From Variovorax sp. Root411 (GTDB taxonomy: Bacteria > Pseudomonadota > Gammaproteobacteria > Burkholderiales > Burkholderiaceae_C), in the NCBI RefSeq assembly GCF_001425205.1, contig NZ_LMDW01000015.1, positions 248,001 through 312,000 of the forward strand: a DNA stretch of 64,000 nt, given 5' to 3'. Position numbers and translations under genes: made by a program. The notes below the pieces were generated by a model that was given only the letters and a program-made list of their open reading frames with translations, did no database searches and was not told the origin of the DNA. Positions 44,478 to 53,127 of the stretch are shown one piece after another. Each line of letters begins with the position of its first letter. Positions within the stretch are counted from its first letter, which is position 1.

Positions 44478-45590
44478 TTACTCCGCTGCCGCCTTGTCGG
44501 CCTTGGGCGCCTTGGCGGGCTTCTCGGCCTTTTCGGGTTCTGCGCCGGCATCGGCGGCCAGCAGCGGGATGCCCAGCGACTCGCGCACCTTGTTCTCGAT
44601 CTCGCGCGACAGCTCGGGGTTCTCGCGCAGGAACTCGCGGGCGTTGTCTCGGCCCTGGCCGATCTTCTCGCCGTTGTAGGCGTACCAGGCGCCCGACTTG
44701 TCGACGATCTTGGCGGTCACGCCCATGTCGATGATTTCGCCTTCGCGGCTGATGCCCTCGCCGAACAGGATGTCGAACTCGGCTGTCTTGAACGGCGGCG
44801 ACACCTTGTTCTTCACCACCTTCACCTTGGTTTCGTTGCCGATGGCCTCGTCGCCCTTCTTGATGGTGCCGATGCGGCGGATGTCCAGGCGCACCGAGGC
44901 GTAGAACTTCAGCGCGTTGCCGCCGGTGGTGGTTTCGGGCGAGCCGAACATCACGCCGATCTTCATGCGGATCTGGTTGATGAAGATGACCATGCAGTTG
45001 GTCTTCTTGATGGTGGCGGTGAGCTTGCGCAGTGCCTGGCTCATGAGGCGGGCCTGCAGGCCGGGCAGCGAGTCGCCCATTTCGCCTTCGATTTCGGCCT
45101 TGGGCGTGAGCGCGGCGACGGAGTCGATGACGATCAGGTCGACGGCGCCCGAGCGCACCAGCGAATCGACGATTTCGAGCGCCTGCTCGCCGGTGTCGGG
45201 CTGGCTGATGAGCAGGTCGGACAGGTTCACGCCGAGCTTCTGGGCGTACTGCACGTCAAGCGCGTGCTCGGCATCGACGAAGGCGCAGGTGCCGGCCTGC
45301 TTCTGCATGGCGGCGATGACCTGCAGCGTGAGCGTGGTCTTGCCCGACGATTCAGGGCCGTAGATCTCGATGACGCGGCCGCGCGGCAGGCCGCCGACGC
45401 CCAGCGCGATGTCCAGGCCCAGCGAGCCGGTGGAGACCACCTGGATGTCTTCCAGCGCCTCGCCTTCGCCGAGCCGCATGATCGTGCCCTTGCCGAACTG
45501 CTTTTCGATCTGGGCCAGTGCGGCCTGGAGGGCCTTGGCCTTTTCACTGTTGGCGACCGAGATGCTTGCGCCTTTGACGACTGCGTCCAT
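44478..45590 (-). CDS. recA: Recombinase RecA
   Basis: RecA, 370 residues, forms the ATP-dependent strand-exchange filament on single-stranded DNA and triggers LexA cleavage. Walker A GPESSGKT lies at residues 78-85, Walker B in [10 protein letters not shown], and the MAW-type motif in [12 protein letters not shown]. The DNA-binding loop L2 region [14 protein letters not shown] is also present. The C-terminus is longer than in E. coli (353) and ends in an Ala/Lys/Glu-rich tail of about 25 residues. A candidate LexA box lies in the upstream region. recX follows. Confidence 0.99.
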   Translation of the reverse strand: MDAVVKGASISVANSEKAKALQAALAQIEKQFGKGTIMRLGEGEALEDIQVVSTGSLGLDIALGVGGLPRGRVIEIYGPESSGKTTLTLQVIAAMQKQAGTCAFVDAEHALDVQYAQKLGVNLSDLLISQPDTGEQALEIVDSLVRSGAVDLIVIDSVAALTPKAEIEGEMGDSLPGLQARLMSQALRKLTATIKKTNCMVIFINQIRMKIGVMFGSPETTTGGNALKFYASVRLDIRRIGTIKKGDEAIGNETKVKVVKNKVSPPFKTAEFDILFGEGISREGEIIDMGVTAKIVDKSGAWYAYNGEKIGQGRDNAREFLRENPELSREIENKVRESLGIPLLAADAGAEPEKAEKPAKAPKADKAAAE

Positions 45591-45654
45591 GTGGAAACTC
45601 CTTGAATATCAACGGTTTGTGTTGGGTTTCAATCCATCTGCTTTTAATTACAGG

Positions 45655-45670
45655 CTGGATGCTTGAACAG
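45655..45670 (-). promoter_or_regulatory. Candidate LexA box upstream of recA
   Basis: Minus strand CTGT-TCAAGCAT-CCAG, preceded by TA, fits the proteobacterial SOS box CTGT-N8-ACAG with a single mismatch; E. coli recN also has CCAG. It lies 65-80 bp upstream of the recA ATG, next to TGTAAT and TAATTA hexamers that could serve as -10 elements. Confidence 0.6.
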
Positions 45671-45736
45671 TAGTGTAGGGGTTCATGGATTTGAGTAAAC
45701 CCATTTTTTGGTCAGTTTGCCTTACCATTTGCGGGC

Positions 45737-46219
45737 ATGTCCGACTCTGTTTTTCCCGCCGCCGACGCTTGGCGCCAGACCCACCTGGGCCGCCTGCTGG
45801 GCCACGCGATGCGCCGCTTCGACGAGCGTGTGCTGGAGCTGATGGCACATGACGTCGGCGTGCCGCTGGCCCTGTCGAACCTCGCCGCGCGTGCGCAGGT
45901 GAGTGCGGCGCACATCCACATCACGCGCCATCTGGCGCGCGAAGGCTCGCGCCTGACCGAGCTGGCAGAGCGCGCCGGCATGACCAAGCAGGCGATGGGC
46001 GCGCTGGTCGACCAGTGCGAGGCCTGGGGGCTGGTGACGCGCGGCCCCGATCCGCTCGACGCGCGGGCACGGCGCGTGCTGTTCACCGCCGATGGCCTGG
46101 CCTGGCTCGACGCCTTCCGCAGTGCGGTGACGCAGGCCGAAGGCGAGTTCCGCGGCAGCGTGGGAAACGACATTGCCACCGTGGTAACCATCGGACTCGA
46201 AGCCTATACGGCGGGCTAG
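45737..46219 (+). CDS. MarR family transcriptional regulator
   Basis: A 160-residue winged-helix regulator. The recognition region reads LTELAERAGMTKQAMGALVDQCEAWGLVTRG, followed by the wing DPLDARARRVLFTADG, the standard MarR core. N- and C-terminal helices would form the dimer interface. It is divergent from recA and 65 bp upstream of a two-component system on the same strand. No effector or target can be read from sequence. The ATG follows TACCATTTGCGGGC closely, so the transcript may have little or no leader. Confidence 0.9.
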   Translation: MSDSVFPAADAWRQTHLGRLLGHAMRRFDERVLELMAHDVGVPLALSNLAARAQVSAAHIHITRHLAREGSRLTELAERAGMTKQAMGALVDQCEAWGLVTRGPDPLDARARRVLFTADGLAWLDAFRSAVTQAEGEFRGSVGNDIATVVTIGLEAYTAG

Positions 46220-46284
46220 ACTCGGCGAAGAGACATATGTGAACGCGGCGCCGGCGCGGCGCCCGAACCGGCCGGAGGTGGCTC

Positions 46285-46959
46285 ATGCGGATTCTGATTG
46301 CCGAAGACGACCAGGTGCTGGCCGATGCCCTGCTGCGCAGCCTGCGCACCTCGGGCGCGGCGGTCGACCACGTGGCGAACGGCTCGCAGGCCGACACCGC
46401 CCTCATGACCCACGACGAGTTCGACCTGCTGATCCTCGATCTCGGGTTGCCCAGCCTGCACGGCATCGAGATCCTCAAGCGCCTGCGCGCGCGCGGCTCG
46501 CAGCTGCCGGTGCTGGTGCTCACGGCGGCCGACAGCGTGGAAGAACGCGTCAAGGGCCTGGACCACGGCGCCGACGACTACATGGCCAAGCCCTTCAGCC
46601 TGCAGGAGCTCGAGGCGCGCGTGCGCGCCCTCACCCGGCGCGGCATGGGCACCACCAGCAACACGATCCGCCACGGCCCGCTGGTCTACGACCAGGCCGG
46701 CCGCGTGGCGACCATCGACGGCAAGATGATCGAGCTGTCGGCGCGCGAACTCGGCCTGCTCGAAGTGCTGCTGCAGCGCGCCGGCCGGCTGGTGAGCAAG
46801 GACCAGTTGGTCGACCGCCTGTGCGAATGGGGCGAGGAGGTGAGCCTCAACGCCATCGAGGTCTACATCCACCGCCTGCGCAAGAAGATCGAAAAGGGCC
46901 CCGTGCGCATCGCGACGGTGCGCGGGCTGGGCTACTGCCTCGAGAAGATCCAGCCCTGA
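46285..46959 (+). CDS. OmpR/PhoB-family response regulator
   Basis: A 224-residue regulator. The receiver domain (about 1-115) has the acidic pair Asp8-Asp9, phospho-acceptor Asp52 in LLILDLGLPSLHG, and the conserved Lys in DDYMAKPFS. A winged-helix DNA-binding domain (about 130-222) follows, with LSARELGLLEVLLQRAGRLVSK and VEVYIHRLRKKIE-like recognition. The type resembles QseB/TctD. It is followed by its probable kinase after 37 bp that contain part of a dispersed repeat. Confidence 0.94.
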   Translation: MRILIAEDDQVLADALLRSLRTSGAAVDHVANGSQADTALMTHDEFDLLILDLGLPSLHGIEILKRLRARGSQLPVLVLTAADSVEERVKGLDHGADDYMAKPFSLQELEARVRALTRRGMGTTSNTIRHGPLVYDQAGRVATIDGKMIELSARELGLLEVLLQRAGRLVSKDQLVDRLCEWGEEVSLNAIEVYIHRLRKKIEKGPVRIATVRGLGYCLEKIQP

Positions 46960-46972
46960 TGCCCCTTGCCAA

Positions 46973-46988
46973 GCGCGAAGCCTGGGGG
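46973..46988 (-). repeat. Inverted copy of the dispersed intergenic repeat
   Basis: The 16 bases GCGCGAAGCCTGGGGG are the exact reverse complement of 7783-7798. The repeat fragment sits between the response-regulator stop and the kinase GTG. It leaves little room for a promoter, so the two genes remain co-transcribed. Confidence 0.7.
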
Positions 46989-46996
46989 CGAGCCCG

Positions 46997-48439
46997 GTGA
47001 AGCTTTTCCAGCGCGCGCAGCGCTCCCTGTTCGGCGAGATCCTCGACTGGATGCTCACGCCGCTGCTGTTGCTGGTGCCGGTGAGCATCGGCGTTACGTG
47101 GCTGGTGGCGCAGGGCATTGCCAACGCGCCCTTCGACCGTGCGCTCGAACACAACGTGAAGGCCCTGGCCGAGCTGGTGACGGTGAAAGAGGGACACACG
47201 CAGTTCGTGCTGTCGCAGTCGGCGCGCGAGATCCTGCGGGCCGACGACACCGGCCACGTGTACTACCAGCTGTTCGACGGGCACGACACGCTGCTGAGCG
47301 GCGAGCGCGACATTCCGCTGCCCGGGCTCGACGAGCCGCTGCCGCCCGGCCAGGTGTTCCTGCACAACAGCGACGTGCACGGCAAGCCGGTGCGCGTGGC
47401 CTCCCTGTGGATCGCCAGCGGCGACGAGGATGTACCGCCCTCGCTGCTGCAGCTGGCCGAGACGCGCGAGAAGCAGTCGGTGCTTGCGGCCGAGATCATC
47501 AAGGGCGTGCTGCTGCCGCAGTTCGCGATCCTGCCACTGGCGGTGCTGCTGATCTGGCTGGCGCTGGTGCGCGGCATCAAGCCGCTGTCGGTGGTGGAGG
47601 CGCGCATCCGCGAGCGGCGCCCGGGCGACCTGAGCCCGCTCGACGAATCGTCGGTGCCGCAGGAAGTGGTGCCGCTGGTGTCCTCGGTGAACGAGTTGCT
47701 GGACAAGCTCAACGATTCGATCGGCACGCAGAAGCGCTTCCTGGCCGACGCGGCGCACCAGCTGAAGACACCGCTGGCGGGCCTGCGCATGCAGGCCGAC
47801 CTGGCGCAGCGCGAAGGTGCCAATGCCGACGAGCTGAAGCAGTCGCTCAAGCAGATCGGCCGTGCGAGCAAGCGCGCCACGCACACCGTGAACCAACTGC
47901 TCTCGCTGGCCCGCGCCGAGGGCAACAGCGCCAACGCGCACCACCAGCCCTGCGACCTGGCGCGGCTCACCATCGAGGTGGTGCGCGAGGCCGTCCCGCG
48001 CGCTATCGAGAAGCGCATCGACCTGGGCTACGACGGCGCCGAGGCCGGGGCGCCCGGTGTGGTGTTCGACGGCAACGCGACGCTGCTGAAGGAACTGGTG
48101 CGCAACCTCGTCGACAACGCGATCAACTACACGCCCTCGACGCCGCAGCGCCCGGGCCTGATCACCGTGCGCGTGCTGGCCGACCCCTTCGGCCACGTGC
48201 TGCTGCTGCAGGTGGAAGACAACGGCCCCGGCATCGCCGAGAGCGACCGCGAGCTGGTGTTCGAGCCCTTCTACCGCGTGCTCGGCAACGAAGCCGACGG
48301 CTCGGGGCTGGGACTTCCGATCGTGCTGGAGATCGCGAACCAGCACCGCGCGCAGGTGAAGCTGGAGGATGCGCATCCCGGCAAGCAGCCGCCGGGCGCG
48401 CTGTTCACGGTGCGCTTCGAGAGCGAGACGCCCTCCTGA
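46997..48439 (+). CDS. Two-component sensor histidine kinase (QseC/TctE-like)
   Basis: A 480-residue kinase starting at GTG. Two transmembrane helices (about 18-40 and 173-195) bracket a periplasmic sensor of the 2CSK_N type, and a short HAMP-like linker follows. The HisKA box FLADAAHQLKTPLAGLR carries the phospho-acceptor His254. The HATPase region has N-box LVDNAINYTP, G1 DNGPGIAESD and G2 GSGLGLPIVLEIA. It pairs with the upstream OmpR-type regulator. TctE relatives sense tricarboxylates, but the ligand here is unknown. Confidence 0.94.
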   Translation: MKLFQRAQRSLFGEILDWMLTPLLLLVPVSIGVTWLVAQGIANAPFDRALEHNVKALAELVTVKEGHTQFVLSQSAREILRADDTGHVYYQLFDGHDTLLSGERDIPLPGLDEPLPPGQVFLHNSDVHGKPVRVASLWIASGDEDVPPSLLQLAETREKQSVLAAEIIKGVLLPQFAILPLAVLLIWLALVRGIKPLSVVEARIRERRPGDLSPLDESSVPQEVVPLVSSVNELLDKLNDSIGTQKRFLADAAHQLKTPLAGLRMQADLAQREGANADELKQSLKQIGRASKRATHTVNQLLSLARAEGNSANAHHQPCDLARLTIEVVREAVPRAIEKRIDLGYDGAEAGAPGVVFDGNATLLKELVRNLVDNAINYTPSTPQRPGLITVRVLADPFGHVLLLQVEDNGPGIAESDRELVFEPFYRVLGNEADGSGLGLPIVLEIANQHRAQVKLEDAHPGKQPPGALFTVRFESETPS

Positions 48440-48458
48440 CCCGCTGGATCAGGGCGTC
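48427..48458. terminator. Convergent hairpin between the kinase and the small membrane gene
   Basis: GACGCCC and GGGCGTC arms enclose a smaller CTGA/TCAG stem that covers the stop codons of both convergent genes. No T-run follows, so termination activity is uncertain. Confidence 0.4.
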
Positions 48459-48646
48459 GGCGCCCCGGTTCTCGCTTCCTTGCGGATCTGCAGCCACTCG
48501 GGGTGGATCTGTCGCGCCACGCGCTGCGGCTCGCGCTCACTGAGCGCAGCGGGAGCCAGGCCGAAGCCGGCGAGATCGCCGCGCGCCCAAAGGAAATAGC
48601 CGGCGTTGGCAATCAGCAGAACGACGAGCAGCAGGCGCAGCTTCAT
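48449..48646 (-). CDS. Small membrane-anchored protein after birA
   Basis: A 65-residue protein with one N-terminal transmembrane segment or signal (MKLRLLLVVLLIANAGYFLW) and a short basic tail. The N-terminus resembles the anchors of SPOR-domain proteins that occupy this place after birA in related Comamonadaceae, but the SPOR domain itself is absent. It may be a shortened family member or a relic. The ATG lies 5 bases after the birA stop, so it is co-transcribed with birA. Confidence 0.65.
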   Translation of the reverse strand: MKLRLLLVVLLIANAGYFLWARGDLAGFGLAPAALSEREPQRVARQIHPEWLQIRKEARTGAPTP

Positions 48647-48651
48647 GCGGA

Positions 48652-49467
48652 TCAGAACCCCATGCCGCGAGGGCGAACGCTAACTTCGTCGCTGGAGACC
48701 AGCTGCAGGCCGGCGTCGGTGCGCACCTGCAGCTCGCCGCCCCAGGCCACGCCTTCGCACAGCCCGGCGGTGCCGTCGCTGAGCGCCACTTCGCGGCCGC
48801 GCAGCACGTCGCGTGCGGCAAAGCGCTCGGCGAACGGCGCGAAGCCCCGGGCTTCGAAGTCGAGCACGCTGCGCACCAGCGGCTCGGCCAGTTCGTGCAG
48901 CACCTCGGGCGCAGTGGCCTCGGGGCGCCACTGGCGCAGCCAGGCCGGCGGCGTGCGCATGCCGCCGGCTTCGCGCGCGCCGATGTTGATGCCGATGCCG
49001 ATCACGAGGTAGCGCGACGCATCCGGCCGGCCGGTGGACGGCAGCGCGGTCTCGATGAGGATGCCGGCCAGCTTGCAGTCGCCGACCCACACGTCGTTGG
49101 GCCACTTGAGGCCGATCTTGTGCGCGCCCAAGGGGTCGAGGCTTTCGGCCACGGCAACGCCGACGGCCAGCGACAGGCCCGACCAGTCGGCCGGCGCGAG
49201 CGGCAGGCCGAGAGAGAAGGTCAGCGACGCGGGCTCTTCGTTCTGCTGCGCGCTCTGCCAGGGCCGCCCGAGGCGGCCGCGCCCCGCAGTCTGGCGCTCG
49301 GCCACGAGCAGCACGGGCTCGACGCGGCCGGCGCGCGCGCGGCGCATCAGCTCGGTGTTGGTGGAATCGATTTCGGCCACGGCCTCGACCGTGAAGCCGG
49401 GCAGCAGCGGCGTGACCGCCGCGGCGATCCGGTCTTCGAACCAGTCGGCCGTTGTGCTGCTGCTCAT
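48652..49467 (-). CDS. birA: Biotin-[acetyl-CoA-carboxylase] ligase (class I, no DNA-binding domain)
   Basis: A 271-residue biotin protein ligase that activates biotin with ATP and attaches it to the carboxylase carrier protein. The catalytic motif ERQTAGRGRLGRPWQS and the KWPNDVWVGDCKLAGILIE segment with the catalytic lysine are clear. The small SH3-like C-terminal domain follows. The N-terminal helix-turn-helix of E. coli BirA is missing, so it is a monofunctional ligase that does not repress biotin genes. It lies 2 bp after the SET-domain gene on the same strand. Confidence 0.94.
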   Translation of the reverse strand: MSSSTTADWFEDRIAAAVTPLLPGFTVEAVAEIDSTNTELMRRARAGRVEPVLLVAERQTAGRGRLGRPWQSAQQNEEPASLTFSLGLPLAPADWSGLSLAVGVAVAESLDPLGAHKIGLKWPNDVWVGDCKLAGILIETALPSTGRPDASRYLVIGIGINIGAREAGGMRTPPAWLRQWRPEATAPEVLHELAEPLVRSVLDFEARGFAPFAERFAARDVLRGREVALSDGTAGLCEGVAWGGELQVRTDAGLQLVSSDEVSVRPRGMGF

Positions 49468-49469
49468 GG

Positions 49470-50087
49470 TCAGTCCTTGTCGGACTTGTCTTTCTTCGCG
49501 GACTTCTTTTCCGCCTTCTTGTCGGCTTTCTTTTCCGCTTTCTTGGCTTCTTTCTTCTCGGCTTTTTTCTTTTCAGCCTTCTTCTTGGCCTTCTTCTTCT
49601 TTTTCTTCTGTTCGTCCTCATCCTTGGGCGTCAGCAGCGTGCCGCGGCACTCCTCCGAGCCGCACCAGCAGGGAAATTCGGACAGGAGTTTCGGCGTGTA
49701 CGGCTCGTCGATGATCAGGCCGTAGTCGTAGTTGAGTTCTTCGCCTGCAGAGATGTTTCGCAGCGCCTTGATATAAACGCGCCCATCGACTTCGTCCGCT
49801 TCGCAATTCGGTTCGCACGAGTGATTGATCCAGCGCGCGTCGTTGCCCTTGACGTTGCCGTCGATCACACGCCCGTCGTCGATGTGGAAGTAGAAGGTGT
49901 GGTTCGGCTGGGCCGGGTCGTGCGGATGGCGGCGCAGCGCCTCTTTCCAGCTGATGACCTCGCCCTTGTATTCGATCAGCGTCTCGCCTTCGGCCAGGTC
50001 CTGCACGGCGAAGACACCGTTGCCGTGGACATCCGAGCGCCGCATCTGGATGCGGCGGCCGGCGGAAAGTGGGGATTTGGAAGGCAT
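49470..50087 (-). CDS. SET-domain lysine methyltransferase-like protein with lysine-rich tail
   Basis: A 205-residue protein with a complete SET domain (about residues 12-125). It shows GNGVFAVQDLAEGETLIEY at the start, the cofactor-binding NHSCEPNC (88-95) and ELNYDYG (117-123). A post-SET zinc motif follows, FPCWCGSEECRG (Cys140, 142, 147). About 50 C-terminal residues are roughly half lysine (KKKAEKKKAEKKEAKKAE), like histone H1 tails. SET proteins methylate protein lysines; bacterial substrates are mostly unknown. It is divergent from a TopB-SWIB gene. The start MPSKSPLS is chosen over an upstream in-frame codon inside the repeat tract. Confidence 0.93.
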   Translation of the reverse strand: MPSKSPLSAGRRIQMRRSDVHGNGVFAVQDLAEGETLIEYKGEVISWKEALRRHPHDPAQPNHTFYFHIDDGRVIDGNVKGNDARWINHSCEPNCEADEVDGRVYIKALRNISAGEELNYDYGLIIDEPYTPKLLSEFPCWCGSEECRGTLLTPKDEDEQKKKKKKAKKKAEKKKAEKKEAKKAEKKADKKAEKKSAKKDKSDKD

Positions 50088-50110
50088 CGCCGGAAGTCTG
50101 TTAGTTTGAA

Positions 50111-50146
50111 TATGCACACATGCGCGTGTGCGCGTGTGCACACGCG
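50111..50146. repeat. 36-bp alternating pyrimidine-purine (Z-DNA-prone) tract with 16-bp palindrome
   Basis: Every base from 50111 to 50146 alternates pyrimidine and purine, mainly CA/TG and CG steps. Its right part, CGCGTGTGCACACGCG (50131-50146), is a perfect palindrome. It lies in the 88-bp gap between the divergent SET and topB starts, exactly where both promoters must be. Confidence 0.9.
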
Positions 50147-50175
50147 GGAAGCCGCAGAGTATAGAGAGCCCTTAG

Positions 50176-53124
50176 ATGACAAAGACTTTGGTAATCGCAG
50201 AAAAGCCGTCGGTGGCACAGGACATCGTCCGCGCCCTCACGCCGGTGGCAGGGAAATTCGACAAGCACGACGAGCATTTCGAGAACGACAGCTACGTCGT
50301 GACCAGCGCCGTGGGCCATCTGGTCGAGATCCAGGCGCCCGAGGAATTCGACGTGAAGCGCGGCAAGTGGAGCTTTGCCAATCTGCCTGTGATTCCGCCG
50401 CACTTCGACCTGAAGCCGGTCGACAAGACGAAGACGCGCCTGAACGCCGTGGTCAAGCAGGCCAAGCGCAAGGACGTGACGCAACTGATCAACGCCTGCG
50501 ACGCGGGGCGCGAGGGCGAGCTGATCTTCCGGCTGATCGAGCAATACGCCGGCGGCAAGAGCCCGCTGGGCAAGCCGGTCAAGCGCCTGTGGCTGCAGTC
50601 GATGACGCCGCAGGCCATTCGCGACGGCTTCGACGCGCTGCGCACCGAGAAGCAGATGCAGGGCCTGGCCGACGCCGCGCGCTCGCGCTCGGAGGCCGAC
50701 TGGCTGGTGGGCATCAATGGCACGCGCGCCATGACCGCATTCAATTCGCGCGACGGCGGCTTCTTCCTCACGACCGTGGGCCGCGTGCAGACGCCGACGC
50801 TGTCGGTGGTGGTGGAGCGCGAGGAGCAGATCCGCAAGTTCGTCTCGCGCGAGTATTGGGAAATCCACGGCAGCTTCGCGGCCGAGGCCGGCGACTACCC
50901 GGGCAAGTGGTTCAACCCCGACTGGAAGAAGGCGAATGCGCCGCTTCTCCCGAATGGAGAACCGGACCCTGAACAACGGGCGGACCGCGTCTGGCACGAG
51001 CAGGAAGCCCGCGCCATCGCCGACGCCTCGCGCGGCAAGCCCGCCACGGTGACGGAAGAAAGCAAGCCCACCACGCAGGCCTCGCCGATGCTGTTCGACC
51101 TGACCTCGCTGCAGCGCGAGGCCAACGGCCGCTTCGGCTTCAGCGCCAAGACCACGCTGGCGCTGGCGCAGAGTCTGTACGAACGCCACAAGGCGCTGAC
51201 CTACCCGCGTACCGATTCGCGCGCGCTGCCGGAAGACTATCTGCCCGTCGTCAAGCAGACCATGGGCATGCTCGCCAACAGCGGCATGAAGCACCTGGCG
51301 CCGTTCGCCCAGCAGGCGGTCGACGGCAACTACGTGAAGCCGAACAAGCGCATCTTCGACAACGCCAAGGTGTCGGATCACTTCGCGATCATCCCGACCC
51401 TGCAGGCGCCCAGCGGCCTGAGCGATGCCGAGCAGAAGCTCTACGACTTCGTGGTGCGCCGCTTCATGTCGGTGTTCTTCCCGAGCGCCGAATACCAGGT
51501 GACCACGCGCATCAGCACGGTGGAGCAGGGCGGCAAGAAGTATCCCTTCCGCACCGACGGCAAGGTGCTGGTGAAGCCGGGCTGGCTCGCCATCTACGGC
51601 AAGGAAGCGCAGGACGACGAGAAGGAAGACGACAAGGATGGCAAGCGCCTCGTGCCGGTGAAGCCGGGCGAGATCGTGAAGGCCGAGTCGGTCGACACCA
51701 AGGGCCTGAAGACGCGCCCGCCGGCGCGCTACTCCGAAGCCACGCTGCTCGGCGCGATGGAAGGCGCAGGCAAGACCATCGACGACGACGAACTTCGCGA
51801 GGCCATGCAGGAGAAGGGCCTCGGCACGCCAGCCACGCGCGCGGCCACCATCGAAGGCCTGATCACCGAGAAGTACATGCTGCGCGAAGGCCGCGAGCTG
51901 ATCCCGACGGCCAAGGCCTTCCAGCTCATGACGCTGCTGCGCGGCCTGGGCGTGGAAGAACTCTCCAAGGCCGAACTCACGGGCGAATGGGAATACAAGC
52001 TCGCGCAGATGGAAAAGGGCGCGCTGAGCCGCGATGCCTTCATGCGCGAGATCGCCGAGATGACGGAGCACATCGTCAAGAAGGCGAAGGAATACGACCG
52101 CGACACCGTGCCGGGCGACTACGCGACCCTGCAGACGCCGTGCCCCAACTGCGGCGGCGTGGTGAAGGAAAACTACCGCCGCTACGGCTGCGTCGGCAAG
52201 AGCGGCACGGGCGAAGACGCCTGCGGCTTCTCGTTCGGCAAGTCGCCGGCCGGGCGCACCTTCGAGGTGGCCGAGGCCGAGGCGCTGCTGCACGACAAGC
52301 ACATCGGCCCGCTGGAAGGCTTCCGCTCCAAGGCCGGCTGGCCCTTCACCTCCGAGATCGTCATCAAGTACGACGAGGAAGCGAAGAACTGGAAGCTGGA
52401 GTTCGACTTCGGCGACGACAAGAACGGCGACACCGGCGAGATCGTCGACTTCAGCGAGCAGGACACCGTGGGCCCATGCCCGGTCTGCGGCGCGCCGGTG
52501 TTCGAGCACGGCAGCAACTACGTCTGCGAGAAGTCGGTGCCGACCAACGCGCAACCCACGCCGAGCTGCACCTTCAAGACCGGCAAGATCATCCTGCAAC
52601 AGCCGGTGGAGCGCGCGCAGATGGAAAAGCTGCTCGCCACCGGCAAGACCGACCTGCTCGACAAGTTCGTGAGCATGCGCACGCGCCGCGCCTTCAAGGC
52701 CTTCCTGACCTGGAACGCCGAAGAGGGCAAGGTGACCTTCGAGTTCGCGCCGCGCGAGGGCGGCAGCAAGTTCCCGCCGCGCAAGACCTTCGGCAAGGCC
52801 GCGCCCGCGGCCAAGAAGGTGGCGGCGAAGAAGACGCCCGCCGCGAAGAAGGCCCCGGCAGCGAAGAAGGTAGCCGCGCCGCGCAAGCCCGGCGCGGGCC
52901 TGAAGCCCAGCGACTCGCTGGCCGCGGTGATCGGCGCCGAACCGGTGGCGCGCACCGAGGTCATCAAGAAGCTGTGGGACTACATCAAGGCCAACGGCCT
53001 GCAGGACGCGGCCAACAAGCGCGCGATCAATGCCGACGCCAAGCTCAAGCCGGTGTTCGGCAAGGACCAGGTGACGATGTTCGAGCTCGCGGGCATCGTG
53101 GGCAAGCACCTTTCGGCGCCCTGA
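50176..53124 (+). CDS. topB: DNA topoisomerase III with C-terminal SWIB domain
   Basis: A 982-residue type IA topoisomerase that relaxes and decatenates DNA. The Toprim domain starts MTKTLVIAEKPSVAQDI and has NACDAGREGEL. The active-site Tyr343 lies in LTYPRTDSRALPED. Two zinc-finger segments follow, beginning CPNCGGVV (about 656) and CPVCGAPV (about 767). Then a histone-like linker (about 874-905) with repeated AAKK/PAAKK units leads to a SWIB/MDM2-type domain (about 905-980) with EVIKKLWDYIKANGLQD. E. coli TopB is 653 residues. SWIB fusions are known in chlamydial topoisomerase I and some betaproteobacteria. It is divergent from the SET gene. Confidence 0.95.
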   Translation: MTKTLVIAEKPSVAQDIVRALTPVAGKFDKHDEHFENDSYVVTSAVGHLVEIQAPEEFDVKRGKWSFANLPVIPPHFDLKPVDKTKTRLNAVVKQAKRKDVTQLINACDAGREGELIFRLIEQYAGGKSPLGKPVKRLWLQSMTPQAIRDGFDALRTEKQMQGLADAARSRSEADWLVGINGTRAMTAFNSRDGGFFLTTVGRVQTPTLSVVVEREEQIRKFVSREYWEIHGSFAAEAGDYPGKWFNPDWKKANAPLLPNGEPDPEQRADRVWHEQEARAIADASRGKPATVTEESKPTTQASPMLFDLTSLQREANGRFGFSAKTTLALAQSLYERHKALTYPRTDSRALPEDYLPVVKQTMGMLANSGMKHLAPFAQQAVDGNYVKPNKRIFDNAKVSDHFAIIPTLQAPSGLSDAEQKLYDFVVRRFMSVFFPSAEYQVTTRISTVEQGGKKYPFRTDGKVLVKPGWLAIYGKEAQDDEKEDDKDGKRLVPVKPGEIVKAESVDTKGLKTRPPARYSEATLLGAMEGAGKTIDDDELREAMQEKGLGTPATRAATIEGLITEKYMLREGRELIPTAKAFQLMTLLRGLGVEELSKAELTGEWEYKLAQMEKGALSRDAFMREIAEMTEHIVKKAKEYDRDTVPGDYATLQTPCPNCGGVVKENYRRYGCVGKSGTGEDACGFSFGKSPAGRTFEVAEAEALLHDKHIGPLEGFRSKAGWPFTSEIVIKYDEEAKNWKLEFDFGDDKNGDTGEIVDFSEQDTVGPCPVCGAPVFEHGSNYVCEKSVPTNAQPTPSCTFKTGKIILQQPVERAQMEKLLATGKTDLLDKFVSMRTRRAFKAFLTWNAEEGKVTFEFAPREGGSKFPPRKTFGKAAPAAKKVAAKKTPAAKKAPAAKKVAAPRKPGAGLKPSDSLAAVIGAEPVARTEVIKKLWDYIKANGLQDAANKRAINADAKLKPVFGKDQVTMFELAGIVGKHLSAP

Positions 53125-53127
53125 GCC

